DNA from: Pectinophora gossypiella
Lineage: Eukaryota; Arthropoda; Insecta; Lepidoptera; Gelechiidae
Direction of reading: 5' to 3'
DNA length: 64,000 nt
NCBI RefSeq assembly: GCF_024362695.1
Contig: NW_026063264.1
Location: 361,005 to 425,004 of the forward strand
Part shown: one piece after another, positions 1 to 9,219 of the stretch
Position numbering within the stretch: position 1 is the stretch's first letter
How the letters are laid out: each line of letters starts with the position of its first letter
Position numbers and translations under genes: made by a program
The notes under the pieces: model-generated
What the model saw: only the letters and a program-made list of their open reading frames with translations
What the model was told of the DNA's origin: nothing
The model's database searches: none

Positions 1-654
1 ATTTCCCTCGCTCCCAATGACGCACCTAAGAATATAACAGCACCTAATAAAACTGAGCACTTTCGTCATTTGCAAGTTAGCCACGTCTAGCATCCATATG
101 TCTTCGCTGAAACTTTTCCCCGAAGGCGTATATTTCTCTATACAGGGTGTCTCGGCATCTAATAAAGTGGTCACAGTCGAAGCAAGATTAACAGCCTCTC
201 TTTATTATTGTTTGTATTAGGACGCAGCCCTATTGGGAGTTTGCATGCCATGGCGACTTTATAAACAAAAGTTTTATATAAATTCAAGAGCTATGTTTAG
301 GTAAATAAATGTTATAATAGTAATACCAGACCGAGTCGATTCAGAAAAGGTCAATTCATGAACTAACCCGTTCTGGACTCAAACAGTGGTCTGTTGTGAA
401 CTGAAATATAAATAGATCTGTAAATCGTTAATCGTGTATACTGAGATACAAAAAGAAATATATGCATAATTATATTTGAAAAGAAAATATGTTCAAATAG
501 GAATTAGAATCATTGCATCAGAATCATGGTCTGAATCATCTCCTTTAGGCATTCGTTCATGAAGGGTTAATGTATAGCGGTACTGAAATATATACTTAAT
601 ATTCTAGAAAGTTCTTTCATCGCTTGCCAACAGATACTTAACAACACACAACAT
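1..654. other. Intergenic DNA, nothing recognised
   Basis: AT-rich sequence with no long reading frame and no repeat that I could match elsewhere in the window. Confidence 0.5.
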
Positions 655-660
655 AACGGC

Positions 661-880
661 CTATAATATATCTCCCACAGCTGGGCACAGGCCTTCCGTC
701 ATTCCACCGGAGGGGGTATGGAGCATATTCCACCACGCTGCTCCACTGCGGGAGGTGTTTTTACGGCTTATTGCGGGAACCAACACATGCCCTATGATAC
801 TCTTTGTGAGACTATCCTTTGTTTGGTAAGGACTCTGTAGGCTTGAATCACCTGATTGTCTGAGAAAGTACGATGATTCC
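661..880 (-). repeat. SINE family B copy, reverse orientation
   Basis: Read on the minus strand, this carries the family B body (an AGCAGCGTGGTGGAATATGCTC-type segment) and a tail with GGCCTGTGCCCAGCTGTGGG-like sequence, as in the copies at 33040-33313 and 42610-42857. The tRNA-like head is missing. The 73-codon minus-strand frame across it is incidental. Confidence 0.7.
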
Positions 881-997
881 ATGCAACAGATACTTACAAT
901 AAGAATAATACGAAATATAACTTATCTCTATATGATAAGCAATAAGGCCGCCTTTTGTGCATTTTTTATATTTTTACTATTTTTTGTACTTTGCGTA

Positions 998-1240
998 TTC
1001 TGAGTTGATATGAAGTGTAATTTTCCGTCGCAAAAGTATGGAACTGAAATTTAAAAAGCATAAAAATTTTCATGAATTTTTCCACAGAAACTTACACTTG
1101 ATATCAGAGTCATTGACTCATGTCCCTTAGCATTCGTTACGGTGTCACTAACACCCATACGTATGACGGAAAATTCCACTTGATATAAACTCAGAATCAT
1201 AGTTCGAATCACTCCCCTCAGTATTCGTTACGTGTATAAG
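998..1240. repeat. MITE-like family G, full copy plus extra arm
   Basis: The segment carries the family G core (CGTCGCAAAAGTATGGAA near 1026) and the family end GTGTCACTAACACCC near 1143-1157. A second partial right arm follows at about 1165-1238. Comparable copies lie at 13915, 51510 and 63738. The family has long imperfect terminal inverted repeats and no coding capacity. A 15-base piece matching the CR1-type LINE 3' UTR (AGCAATAAGGCCGCC) lies just before it, near 944. Confidence 0.6.
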
Positions 1241-1486
1241 TAAGATACAGAGTGTTACTCTGTATATATAGTATCTTATCTCTATCAGTGTTCAAAGTTA
1301 AGTCAAAAGAAAGGTTCACCTCAGCTACAAAGTATGCTATTGGAGTAATAAGATTACAACAAGTAATAAAAAATGAAGATAAAAGTGCATTGTTGGACGG
1401 TAAATTAAATTTCGTTTTAAGAACTCTTACTTTGTCTTTTATTTAAATGTAAGAAATGTATGGATATTTAAATTAAATTATAAATA

Positions 1487-1727
1487 TATTTACAAGAACT
1501 TGGTAGCATGATTTTAATATTTGTGAGATCATTTACAATCTATACATTATTGTAACTATCCTGTACATTTAACATGTATGTGTATATAGGTCACCTGACC
1601 TGTTGGTAGGTCATGCTACCAACAGGTCTTGTAAATATGTTTACAAGACCTGTTGGTAGCATGCTTTTAATATTCATGGCATAATTTAAAATGTGTACAT
1701 TGTAACTAAATTGTACATTCAACATAG
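1487..1727. repeat. Diverged direct repeat around a palindrome
   Basis: About 90 bp at 1487-1575 (TTACAAGAACTTGGTAGCATG and following) recurs at 1636-1727 with moderate divergence. Both copies contain TTGGTAGCATG, TTTTAATATT and a TGTACATT-rich end. Inverted material at 1597-1663 lies between them. Confidence 0.65.
1612..1663. repeat. Perfect 24-bp-arm palindrome, 4-nt loop
   Basis: The arm CATGCTACCAACAGGTCTTG plus TAAA is followed by TATG and then by its exact reverse complement. The same CCTGTTGGTAG block also occurs inverted at 1597-1608, so two mutually exclusive hairpins can form (1597-1628 or 1612-1663). Such cruciform-prone DNA usually marks a foldback element end. No gene lies close enough to suggest regulation. 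Confidence 0.85.
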
Positions 1728-1744
1728 TATCCTCATAGGGTTAT

Positions 1745-1810
1745 GTTCAGTACTCCTTTCGGTTGATTGAGGGGAGCCCGGTGCCTAACCATTGGATGTT
1801 TATGGGTAAG
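1745..1810 (+). repeat. SINE family B tail fragment
   Basis: CGGTTGATTGAGGGGAG followed by a degraded GCCNGTGCC segment matches the family B tail seen at 42795-42830. The rest of the element is absent. The interval 1811-2146 holds nothing I recognise. Confidence 0.5.
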
Positions 1811-2151
1811 CTGTTATTTTTGATTAAACTTGTATAATTGACTACAAGTTGCTTTGTACTGAAAATATGTGGTTTATATCGTGAGGGGGATATAATTCCG
1901 TATTCCACGTAGTAGGTAAGTGTTCGAGACTCGAGAATAGAGGATCTTTTAATATTATAAGTGGCTCGTACTTTAGTCGACAATAGAGCTGTAGACAAGA
2001 AAGATGCAACTTTTTGCAAGTCATGAAAGAAATATTCCAAAGGGAAAAGTGGGTCGTGGCATATTCTATGGAAGTTTCAAAGTATTGAACAGATGGGTAT
2101 CATTTCAGATGCACTCCATGCTTAACCTTTTTAGATGTTAGGTATAAGTAG

Positions 2152-2575
2152 TGTTGCTTATGCAGATTTTATTTGCTGGGACTGAAGAAAACCCGCGGTG
2201 CAAGTGAAGATCCGGTTTATTTGGCAAACCACATTAAAAATACAAAGTTAAAAAGTAAAATACAAGTAAAAAATCGTAAGTAAAAAATAGAAAATCGATG
2301 TAAAATCAGAGAAGTAGAGAAGAAGTAATTCGTGTCGTGTCCAATCAGATTCTTATTGGAAAATTTCGGTCCGGAACTAGCGGGCTGTGCGCGCATTACG
2401 TCGGCCAATCAGGAGCGCCGCGCCATGTATCTGCTCCTCGCGTCGCTCCCCGCGCCATGCCCCGCGTCGCTCCCCGCACCGCTCCCCGCGTCGCTCCTCC
2501 GTTTCGCAACGCAATTAGCGGGTCGTGCGTGCATTATCTTACCCCGCGACCTCCTCTTCTCGGCTGTCCGTAACA
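2152..2575 (-). repeat. 3' LTR of the BEL/Pao element
   Basis: This 424-bp LTR begins TGTTACGG and ends GCAACA on the minus strand. On that strand the first part is GC-rich, with iterated GCGACGCGGGGAGC-type units and two ATTGG (CCAAT-box) motifs. AATAAA signals lie in the last 80 bases (CCAAATAAACC and GCAAATAAAATC). The gag-pol stop codon lies inside this LTR. Confidence 0.97.
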
Positions 2576-5500
2576 TCCTCCCCTCGGCGTAGATCTTCGC
2601 AGCCTTCTTTCACCGGGAGGACGGCGAGACGTCGTAGAGGTCGGCGGAATATTCCTCCTCTCGTTCGTACGTCAGCGACTCTGGTCAGTCCGTCGGGTCC
2701 TTGATGCAGTCGGATTACTTCACCTCGTGGCCAGATGTTCCTCGGCAGTACTGGATCAGTGATGATCACGACGTCACCAACTTTCAGGTCCGCTCCGCGC
2801 CCGCTCCGTGTGCCTCCACGTGGTATGAGTGTAGGTAGGTACTCCGTTAGCCATCGACGCCAAAACACGTCAGCCAGCGCCTGCGTGGCTCTCCAGGTCC
2901 TCCTGTCTACCTCCCTGCACGGCCCGGTAGTGGGTAGGCCGCCGGAGGTCCCCAGTAGGAAGTGATTCGGTGTTAGCGCCTCCATGTCTCCTGGTTCAAC
3001 TGGCACGTGAGTGAGAGGGCGTGCGTTGACCGTGTACTCTGCCTCCGTGAGTAATGTGGCGAGTACTTCGTCCCTGGGGTAGCGCTCGTGTAGTGTGGCG
3101 ACTATCGCTGTCTTAACCGAGCGTATTAGCCGCTCCCATGCTCCACCTTGATTCGGTGCCCCGGGTGCGATGTATTTCCAGTTCCTTCGTTGTAGTAGAG
3201 CGAAGTCCTTGAGTTGTGGGCCCCACTCTCGTTGCGCTGCTCGCAGCTCTTCGTCCGCGCCATGAAAGTTCGTCCCATTATCGCTGTAGATTGTTACTGG
3301 CCACCCCCGCCGCGCCGCCATCCGCCGTAGGCACATAATAGCGGAATCCGTAGATAGCGACGGTGAGATCTCTATATGGACCGCTCGCGTAGTGAGACAC
3401 GTAAACAGGGCGCCCCAGCGCTTTTCCTTATGTCGCCCGACCGTCACGTACATAGGGCCGAAAAAGTCGAGGCCCGTGTAACTAAATGGCCTCGCGTGCG
3501 CTGCGAGTCTTTCGTAGGGCAGGTCTCCGTGAACTTGCGGTCTCGGTCTGGCTTTCTTCACTTTGCAGAGTTGACATGAATGCTCAACGGCTCGTACTGT
3601 AGGTCGTATACGTGTGATATAGAACTTCTGTTTCAGGTCGTTGACAACTTGCTCTCGGTTGGCGTGGTTCGCCGCCTTGTGTGCGTGCGCGACGAGTAGC
3701 CGGGTGAAAGCGTGGCGGCCGTCCATTATTAGCGGGCTTTTTGACTGCTCGCTTATTCTCGCCACGCCCACGCGACCGTGTAGTGTAAGTAAGCCTCTGT
3801 CGTCTATCCGTGGGTCGAGCTTACGCAGCGCGCTGTTCGGGCGTAACTTCAAGTCCTTTTTCAGCCGTTCTATTTCGTCGGAGTACGAGTCCTCTTGCAT
3901 TTTCTTATACCATAGCTCTTCTGCCTTTGTGATATGGGCGAGTTTCAGTGTTCGCGTTCGTTTCTTCATTTTATCGACGGCTAGTAAGACGTAGGCTGTC
4001 GCACGGACGAGTCTCTCGTAAGAGGAGAACCGACTTATGTCAGGTAGGTAGGCCGGCCCCTCGCTGTTGTCCGTGGCGCAGACTATCTCGTCTTGTCCGT
4101 TCTCATTTTCCTCTTCGGTGCGTTCCGATGGCCACCTTTCTTCTTCTTCCCGGAGGAACGCCGGGCCAATGAACCATCTTTGGTCGGCTCGCACCTCGTA
4201 GTTAGGTCGTGTGGCGTCGTCGGCTACATTTAACTCGCTCGGTATCCATCTCCATTGTTCGACGTGCGTGAGGTTAGCGATCTCGCCTACGCGGTGAGCT
4301 ACGTACGGCGTGTACTTGATGATGTCGTTGCGAATCCAGTGGAGAGCGGTCTTCGAGTCTGACCAGAGCACGATCCTGTCAGCCTTCTGTCTATGTTCTT
4401 CTTGTATACTGTGGGCGAGTCGTGCGCCTATGAGGCTGGCTTGCAGTTCCAGTCGCGGTATGCTCTGTGCCTTCACCGGTGCTACCTTAGCCTTTGCGCC
4501 GGCGAGCGTGATGATGACCTCTCCGTTTTCGTACTTGATTCGCCAGTACGCTACCGTGGCGTACGCTCTGTCGCTCGCGTCGTTAAATACGTGTAGCTGA
4601 CGTTCCAGTACTCCCCTCGTTGGCGCATAGCAACGGGGCAGTTTAACTTCTCGCACGCTGTCGACCGCTCGTATCCATTTAGTGAAGTCCTCGGCGGCTT
4701 CTTCCGGCACTTGATCATCCCATCCTATCCTCTGTTGTCTCCATAAGTCTTGCAGTAGGATTTTAGCCGTTATGGTGAGATGGCTTAGCAGTCCAAGTGG
4801 GTCGAAGATCGACATGACAGCGCTGAGGGCTTCGCGCTTAGTCGGCGGGCGTGCTGACGTCTTGACCTCCTCCGGTACCCTAGGCAGCGCGGTGTTGAAC
4901 ATTAGTTCATCTTTAGTGGCCTCCCATATTAGACCTAGAGTCTTGCCTTGATGACCAGCGGTTCCCATTTCCTTAGGTAGCTGCGCGCGGCGGTCCGGGG
5001 GTATGTCTCGTATTACGTCTTCATTACTCGAGTTCCAGCCGGCTAGTATAAACCCGGCTTGCTCGTGTACGTAGGTTACTTCGTGTACTGCTCGTGTTGC
5101 TTCCTCCTTAGTAGCGTAGCTCTCCACGAAGTCGTCCATGTAGTGGCTCTCTGTTATCGCTCGGAGTGTCTCAGCGTGCGCGCGTGCGTTGTGGTTGCGC
5201 ACACTGTGCGCTAGGAATGGTGAGCTTCGAGCGCCGAATATCATCGATGACATGACGTATTCCGTGGGTGGCTTCTTTCGTTCGTTACCTCTCCACAGGA
5301 ACATTTGAGCCGGTCGATCTTCAGGGCGAATCTTTACTTGTAAAAACATCTCACGTATGTCGGCGGTGACGGCGACCTCTTTCTCCCGGAAGCGATAGAG
5401 AATTCCCGGTAAGGCTCGCAGTAAGTCGGGTCCATCTAGGAGGTGATCGTTCAGGCTCTCTCCTCTCGACTTGGCGGCTGCGTCGAAGACTAGGCGTACC

Positions 5501-8460
5501 TTCCCTGGCTTGTTAGGGTTCGTTACGGCGAAGTGAGGTAGGTACCATGACTTGTCGTTGTCTCTCTCGTCTCCATTAGCTACTGCGGCGTATCCCTTCG
5601 TGAGTAGGTTCTCTATCTGGCTTGTGTAGGCTGCCTGGAATTCGGGGGACTGATCCATCTTCCTCTCGATAGTCCGCAGTCTCCTGAAAGCCATCTCATA
5701 GCTGGGCGGCATGACTACTTGCTCGTCTCTCCATGGCAGGCCCACTTGATATCTTCCGTTGACTCGTTCGATGGTTTTATTGAAGATGTCGATCGCTCTC
5801 TCTTCGGCCTTCCTCGGCTTCGTTATCAAGGCAATTCCTAGGGCGTCGACGTCGTAGTGTGTTTTGATGAGCGCGTTTAATTCCTCATCTTCATTAGCGA
5901 AGTTCCTCACGTCTTTTTCCGTCTTGGCGTGTACGTGGAGGACTAGCTGATCCTCCCCTCGGTACAAGCTCCGCGGCACCGTGCCATGTATCGTCCATCC
6001 CAGCTCGGTGCGTGATGCGATGGGCTCGTAGCGTTTGCCGATGAGGATTTCCTTCGAGATAATCAGATGCCAGTTGTCGGCGCCGATCAGTAGGCTCGGG
6101 CGCGCCGATTCGTAACTCATGTCGTCGAGTGGTAGGTGCTTCAAGTGTTCGTATTCGACGAACTTCCTTTTCACCGTCTGGCTTCCGATCGTAAGTTGTT
6201 TCACCGTGTGGGCGGTGATGTCGTGAAACTGCTCTTCATGTTGGCCTCGTACTTCAATCTTGACGACACGACTTTGCGTCTCCTTTTGACTCGCTGTGGC
6301 CCCGTGTATGTGTAGCGGGCTCACATGTCCTCTGGCGCCAAGGTCGTTCGCTAGGCCTTCGTCCATGAGCGTGATGGTAGCGCCTTCGTCTAGTAGCGCG
6401 TACCTCTTCAATGACAGTCCTCCCGGTACGCGTATCTCCACCGGGCACACCTTCAATAACACCTTGACCGGGCCGCTTGTAGTGGCCGACGCGGACAAGA
6501 CATTTTCCTCGTTTACTGGCGGTGACTTCGGTTGAGTAGCTGCGGCGGGCGACGTGTCCATATGCAACGTACTGTGGTGAGGTAAGAGACAGTTTTCTAT
6601 TCCGCACCTCTTTGCTTTACATGTGAATCTCCTGTGCTTTCCGTTGATGCACTTGAAGCATATTTTCTCTTCTTTCACCCACTGCCATCGTTCGTTGACC
6701 GTCATCCTCTTGTATTTCTTACAATCGGGTACGTCGTGGTTGCCGCCGCAGCATAGACATCGTTTTGTGACGGCTTCCTTTTCTCTCTCGACGGTCGGTG
6801 CGGTGGGTGTTTCAGTGGTTGCGTAGACTTTCACGTCTTTACGTGGCCTTTCACGTGAAAACGACTTCTTTTCTTGATTGTTGAAAGTCTCTTTCAGCGA
6901 CTGGGGCGATGTGGCGTATGAAAATCGCATCGCACGGTCGGCCTCACGTTCCAAAAATCTTGACAGCGTTGCTATCTCGGCTTCCGATGGGTCTCCGTGT
7001 TCGTAGGCAAAGTCATACCACCTAGACTTGAGATGTGGGCTTAGCTTCTCGATGACCTCTCGTGTGAGCATGGGGTTTCGGAGATATCCTCTTTCATCGA
7101 CGCTACCTAATACGCATACGATGTTCTTCAACTTGACCGCGAGGGTGTTCAATTCGCCCGCGGACGTACCGGACTTAGGTAACTTCTTTATATCTTCCAT
7201 CGCTCGTTCGATCAACATCTCTGGTCTTCCAAAACATTGCTCCAGTGTTCGCATAATCTCGTCGGGGCTAGTCGCCGAGTATAGCAGCGCGGCGACTGTC
7301 TCCTGTGCTTTCCCTCGTAGACAGTTCCGTAGCCGTGCGAGGTTCTCGTAGTCTGAATACTTGTACATCGCCGTAGAATCCCGCATGGCCGCCTTGAAGG
7401 GTAGCCATTCCGTCGCGGCGCCGCTGAACGTAGGCAGCTCGTGGGCTTGGCGGGGCACCGGACGTTTATTCACGATCTTTTCTAGCGCTTGTGCTATTCT
7501 ATCGACCGTGTCCTCTTCTTTATTCGTCGCATGAAAGCTCGTACGTTGATTAGGAATAGGGCTAGGCGGGCGTAGTTCCGTCTCTTTCCCTCGTGCCTCT
7601 CGATTCCATCTTCCATCTCGCTCGCTCGCGTGCGCGTTTCTCGCGCATAGAACAGGCTCCATACTGTGCTGAGGCGGGCGTCGTCCCTCCCCCCGCGGCT
7701 GGCTGTATTCCATTTCAATCAACCAGTCGTGGACGCGTTGCTGTTCCTCCGTGTGCGTTTCAGCGGCGATTTCCTGTTCATCGATTTGGCTTCCTCTTTC
7801 GCTTTCTTCCCTTATCATTGCGACGCTCCGTTCAAGTTTCGCCTTGACTTTGATGGCTTCTAGACGGAGTTCCTGCTGTTTCATTTCAGCTAATTGTATC
7901 TCCGCGTCGAGCTCGGCTTGTCTGATGCGCGCCGTCGTACTTGCTGTGGAGCGCATCGATCGCACGGAGCGGGTACTTGCTCTGACAGGCGGGACTTGCA
8001 CCTGCCCCCCTTCCGTGGACGTGACGAGTCGTCGTTGCGGGACAACCGTGTTCGCGGACGCTGCCGACGTGCTGGCAGGCTGTTCATCGATGTGCATGGC
8101 TGACGTCGTGGTGCGCGGGAGCGCGGCCGTGTCTCTCTCGACGAGTACCATTGGCGCGGCGGAGGCGGGCGCGGACTTCTCTCTATCTTCAAAGGTCTTC
8201 TCTCTGACTTCAAAGGTGTTCTCTCTAGCTTCAAAGGTGTTCTCTCTAGCTTCAAAGGTGTTCTCTCTAGCTTCAAAGGTCTTCTTGCTCCTCGTGATGG
8301 GCATTCTTCGGCGTAAGCCAGAAGCTACCGCAACCTCGAAAAAGGCTATACGGCTAACTCGTAACCTCGAAAAAGGCTGTGCGAGTAGCAACTCCCGCTT
8401 CAAGGAGTCACTTTTCCGTCCTAACGGACGTATGATGTGCACACAGCCTCCCGTTGGCAC
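2539..8460 (-). CDS. BEL/Pao Gag-Pol polyprotein, intact
   Basis: A single 1973-codon frame encodes the retrotransposon polyprotein. In order it shows: five heptads (TFEARE[N/K]) near residues 58-92; a DUF1759-type Gag region at about 340-500; cysteine-rich zinc knuckles at about 565-630; an aspartic protease with LLDEGAT near 690; reverse transcriptase at about 960-1120 with YMDD at 1107-1110; a Pao A17/RNase H region at about 1180-1390 (VFNDASD, LWSDSKTALHWI); an HHCC integrase zinc finger near 1595-1630; an integrase core with TGLDFFG, SDNGTNF and GGAWERL (the DDE residues); and a DUF5641-like C-terminus. A second start at M53 (8304, MPITRSKK) looks more like a Gag N-terminus than the upstream ATG. 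The frame runs through the purine tract and stops 37 bases inside the 3' LTR. No frameshift or internal stop is present. Other-strand and other-frame ORFs here are shadows. Confidence 0.96.
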   Translation of the reverse strand: MPTGGCVHIIRPLGRKSDSLKRELLLAQPFSRLRVSRIAFFEVAVASGLRRRMPITRSKKTFEARENTFEARENTFEARENTFEVREKTFEDREKSAPASAAPMVLVERDTAALPRTTTSAMHIDEQPASTSAASANTVVPQRRLVTSTEGGQVQVPPVRASTRSVRSMRSTASTTARIRQAELDAEIQLAEMKQQELRLEAIKVKAKLERSVAMIREESERGSQIDEQEIAAETHTEEQQRVHDWLIEMEYSQPRGEGRRPPQHSMEPVLCARNAHASERDGRWNREARGKETELRPPSPIPNQRTSFHATNKEEDTVDRIAQALEKIVNKRPVPRQAHELPTFSGAATEWLPFKAAMRDSTAMYKYSDYENLARLRNCLRGKAQETVAALLYSATSPDEIMRTLEQCFGRPEMLIERAMEDIKKLPKSGTSAGELNTLAVKLKNIVCVLGSVDERGYLRNPMLTREVIEKLSPHLKSRWYDFAYEHGDPSEAEIATLSRFLEREADRAMRFSYATSPQSLKETFNNQEKKSFSRERPRKDVKVYATTETPTAPTVEREKEAVTKRCLCCGGNHDVPDCKKYKRMTVNERWQWVKEEKICFKCINGKHRRFTCKAKRCGIENCLLPHHSTLHMDTSPAAATQPKSPPVNEENVLSASATTSGPVKVLLKVCPVEIRVPGGLSLKRYALLDEGATITLMDEGLANDLGARGHVSPLHIHGATASQKETQSRVVKIEVRGQHEEQFHDITAHTVKQLTIGSQTVKRKFVEYEHLKHLPLDDMSYESARPSLLIGADNWHLIISKEILIGKRYEPIASRTELGWTIHGTVPRSLYRGEDQLVLHVHAKTEKDVRNFANEDEELNALIKTHYDVDALGIALITKPRKAEERAIDIFNKTIERVNGRYQVGLPWRDEQVVMPPSYEMAFRRLRTIERKMDQSPEFQAAYTSQIENLLTKGYAAVANGDERDNDKSWYLPHFAVTNPNKPGKVRLVFDAAAKSRGESLNDHLLDGPDLLRALPGILYRFREKEVAVTADIREMFLQVKIRPEDRPAQMFLWRGNERKKPPTEYVMSSMIFGARSSPFLAHSVRNHNARAHAETLRAITESHYMDDFVESYATKEEATRAVHEVTYVHEQAGFILAGWNSSNEDVIRDIPPDRRAQLPKEMGTAGHQGKTLGLIWEATKDELMFNTALPRVPEEVKTSARPPTKREALSAVMSIFDPLGLLSHLTITAKILLQDLWRQQRIGWDDQVPEEAAEDFTKWIRAVDSVREVKLPRCYAPTRGVLERQLHVFNDASDRAYATVAYWRIKYENGEVIITLAGAKAKVAPVKAQSIPRLELQASLIGARLAHSIQEEHRQKADRIVLWSDSKTALHWIRNDIIKYTPYVAHRVGEIANLTHVEQWRWIPSELNVADDATRPNYEVRADQRWFIGPAFLREEEERWPSERTEEENENGQDEIVCATDNSEGPAYLPDISRFSSYERLVRATAYVLLAVDKMKKRTRTLKLAHITKAEELWYKKMQEDSYSDEIERLKKDLKLRPNSALRKLDPRIDDRGLLTLHGRVGVARISEQSKSPLIMDGRHAFTRLLVAHAHKAANHANREQVVNDLKQKFYITRIRPTVRAVEHSCQLCKVKKARPRPQVHGDLPYERLAAHARPFSYTGLDFFGPMYVTVGRHKEKRWGALFTCLTTRAVHIEISPSLSTDSAIMCLRRMAARRGWPVTIYSDNGTNFHGADEELRAAQREWGPQLKDFALLQRRNWKYIAPGAPNQGGAWERLIRSVKTAIVATLHERYPRDEVLATLLTEAEYTVNARPLTHVPVEPGDMEALTPNHFLLGTSGGLPTTGPCREVDRRTWRATQALADVFWRRWLTEYLPTLIPRGGTRSGRGADLKVGDVVIITDPVLPRNIWPRGEVIRLHQGPDGLTRVADVRTRGGIFRRPLRRLAVLPVKEGCEDLRRGEDVTDSREEEVAG
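2576..2585 (-). other. Polypurine tract of the BEL element
   Basis: The minus-strand sequence GAGGGGAGGA directly abuts the 3' LTR start (TGTTACGG). This is where plus-strand DNA synthesis is primed in LTR elements. The tract also lies within the gag-pol reading frame. Confidence 0.85.
8187..8285 (-). repeat. 21-bp tandem repeat encoding Gag heptads
   Basis: Five 21-bp units (plus strand TTCAAAGGTGTTCTCTCTAG and variants) encode about five TFEARE(N/K) heptads near the Gag N-terminus. The three central units are identical, which points to recent expansion. The charged, spaced pattern could favour a helix or coiled coil, as Gag self-assembly regions often do; that is inference. Confidence 0.85.
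8331..8391 (-). repeat. Short tandem duplication in the Gag start region
   Basis: AACCTCGAAAAAGGCT occurs twice about 36 bp apart (near 8332 and 8366 on the plus strand). It lies between the two candidate Gag start codons, so it affects the protein only if the upstream ATG is used. Confidence 0.7.
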
Positions 8461-8585
8461 CGTTAGGTGGACAAGACTGCGCTACCTTGTTGAAATTAGG
8501 ATGTTGAAACTAGAAGTTGAAATTAAGAATATATCGATGTTTTATATCGATGTTAGACCAATCTTCAGTCTTGCGGTTCTTGATT

Positions 8586-8756
8586 GTTCCTCTTCCCTCT
8601 TCAGACTTCCTCTTCCCTCTTCTGACTTCCTCTTCTCTCTTGAGACTTCCTCTTCTTTTTTCCGTATTAAGAGTAGGCCTTCTTTCTTGAGAATTCGTCT
8701 TCGTTCTTGAGGGTTCGTCTTCTTTCTTGAGGGTTCGTCTTCTTTCTTGAGGATTC
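8586..8756 (-). repeat. Two 21-bp arrays in the BEL leader
   Basis: Between the 5' LTR and gag there are about four units built on CTTCCTCTTCCCTCTTCAGA and about four built on TTCTTTCTTGAGGGTTCGTC (plus strand). The period matches that of the Gag heptad array, although the leader is in another frame relative to gag. Confidence 0.75.
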
Positions 8757-8768
8757 AGGTTTCTTCTA

Positions 8769-8786
8769 TCCGACGACGAAGGACCA
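8769..8786 (-). other. Primer-binding site candidate
   Basis: On the minus strand, four bases after the 5' LTR, TGGTCCTTCGTCGTCGGA begins with the TGG expected for pairing with a tRNA CCA end. The complementary tRNA end would be CGAAGGACCA. This fits the acceptor end of tRNA-Tyr, whose 5' end is typically CCUUCG. The match beyond ten bases is not clean, so the primer identity is tentative. Confidence 0.6.
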
Positions 8787-8790
8787 CCGC

Positions 8791-9214
8791 TGTTGCTTAT
8801 GCAGATTTTATTTGCTGGGACTGAAGAAAACCCGCGGTGCAAGTGAAGATCCGGTTTATTTGGCAAACCACATTAAAAATACAAAGTTAAAAAGTAAAAT
8901 ACAAGTAAAAAATCGTAAGTAAAAAATAGAAAATCGATGTAAAATCAGAGAAGTAGAGAAGAAGTAATTCGTGTCGTGTCCAATCAGATTCTTATTGGAA
9001 AATTTCGGTCTGGAACTAGCGGGCTGTGCGCGCATTACGTCGGCCAATCAGGAGCGCCGCGCCATGTATCTGCTCCTCGCGTCGCTCCCCGCGCCATGCC
9101 CCGCGTCGCTCCCCGCACCGCTCCCCGCGTCGCTCCTCCGTTTCGCAACGCAATTAGCGGGTCGTGCGTGCATTATCTTACCCCGCGACCTCCTCTTCTC
9201 GGCTGTCCGTAACA
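8791..9214 (-). repeat. 5' LTR of the BEL/Pao element
   Basis: This 424-bp LTR is identical to the copy at 2152-2575 except for one base (T at 9011). It should supply the promoter for minus-strand transcription toward gag-pol. It is followed by target duplication AGTAG. Confidence 0.97.
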
Positions 9215-9219
9215 AGTAG

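Larger units (their letters stand above)
2147..9219 (-). mobile_element. Complete BEL/Pao LTR retrotransposon
   Basis: The element runs on the minus strand from its 5' LTR (8791-9214) to its 3' LTR (2152-2575). It is flanked by the 5-bp target duplication AGTAG at 2147-2151 and 9215-9219. It has TG...CA LTR ends, a primer-binding site, a purine tract and one open gag-pol frame with protease, reverse transcriptase, RNase H and integrase in BEL/Pao order. No env-like frame is present. The LTRs have equal length and I find one difference (C at 2372, T at 9011), so the insertion is very recent. Every visible part needed for autonomous retrotransposition is intact; activity itself is inference. 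Confidence 0.97.

Noticed and set aside
7751..8710. 319-codon plus-strand frame across the BEL leader and gag start
   Set aside because: It lies antisense to gag and reflects its codon bias and 21-bp repeats.
8510..8866. 118-codon minus-strand frame in the BEL leader
   Set aside because: It starts inside the LTR, is in another frame than gag and consists mostly of 21-bp repeats; not supported as a protein.
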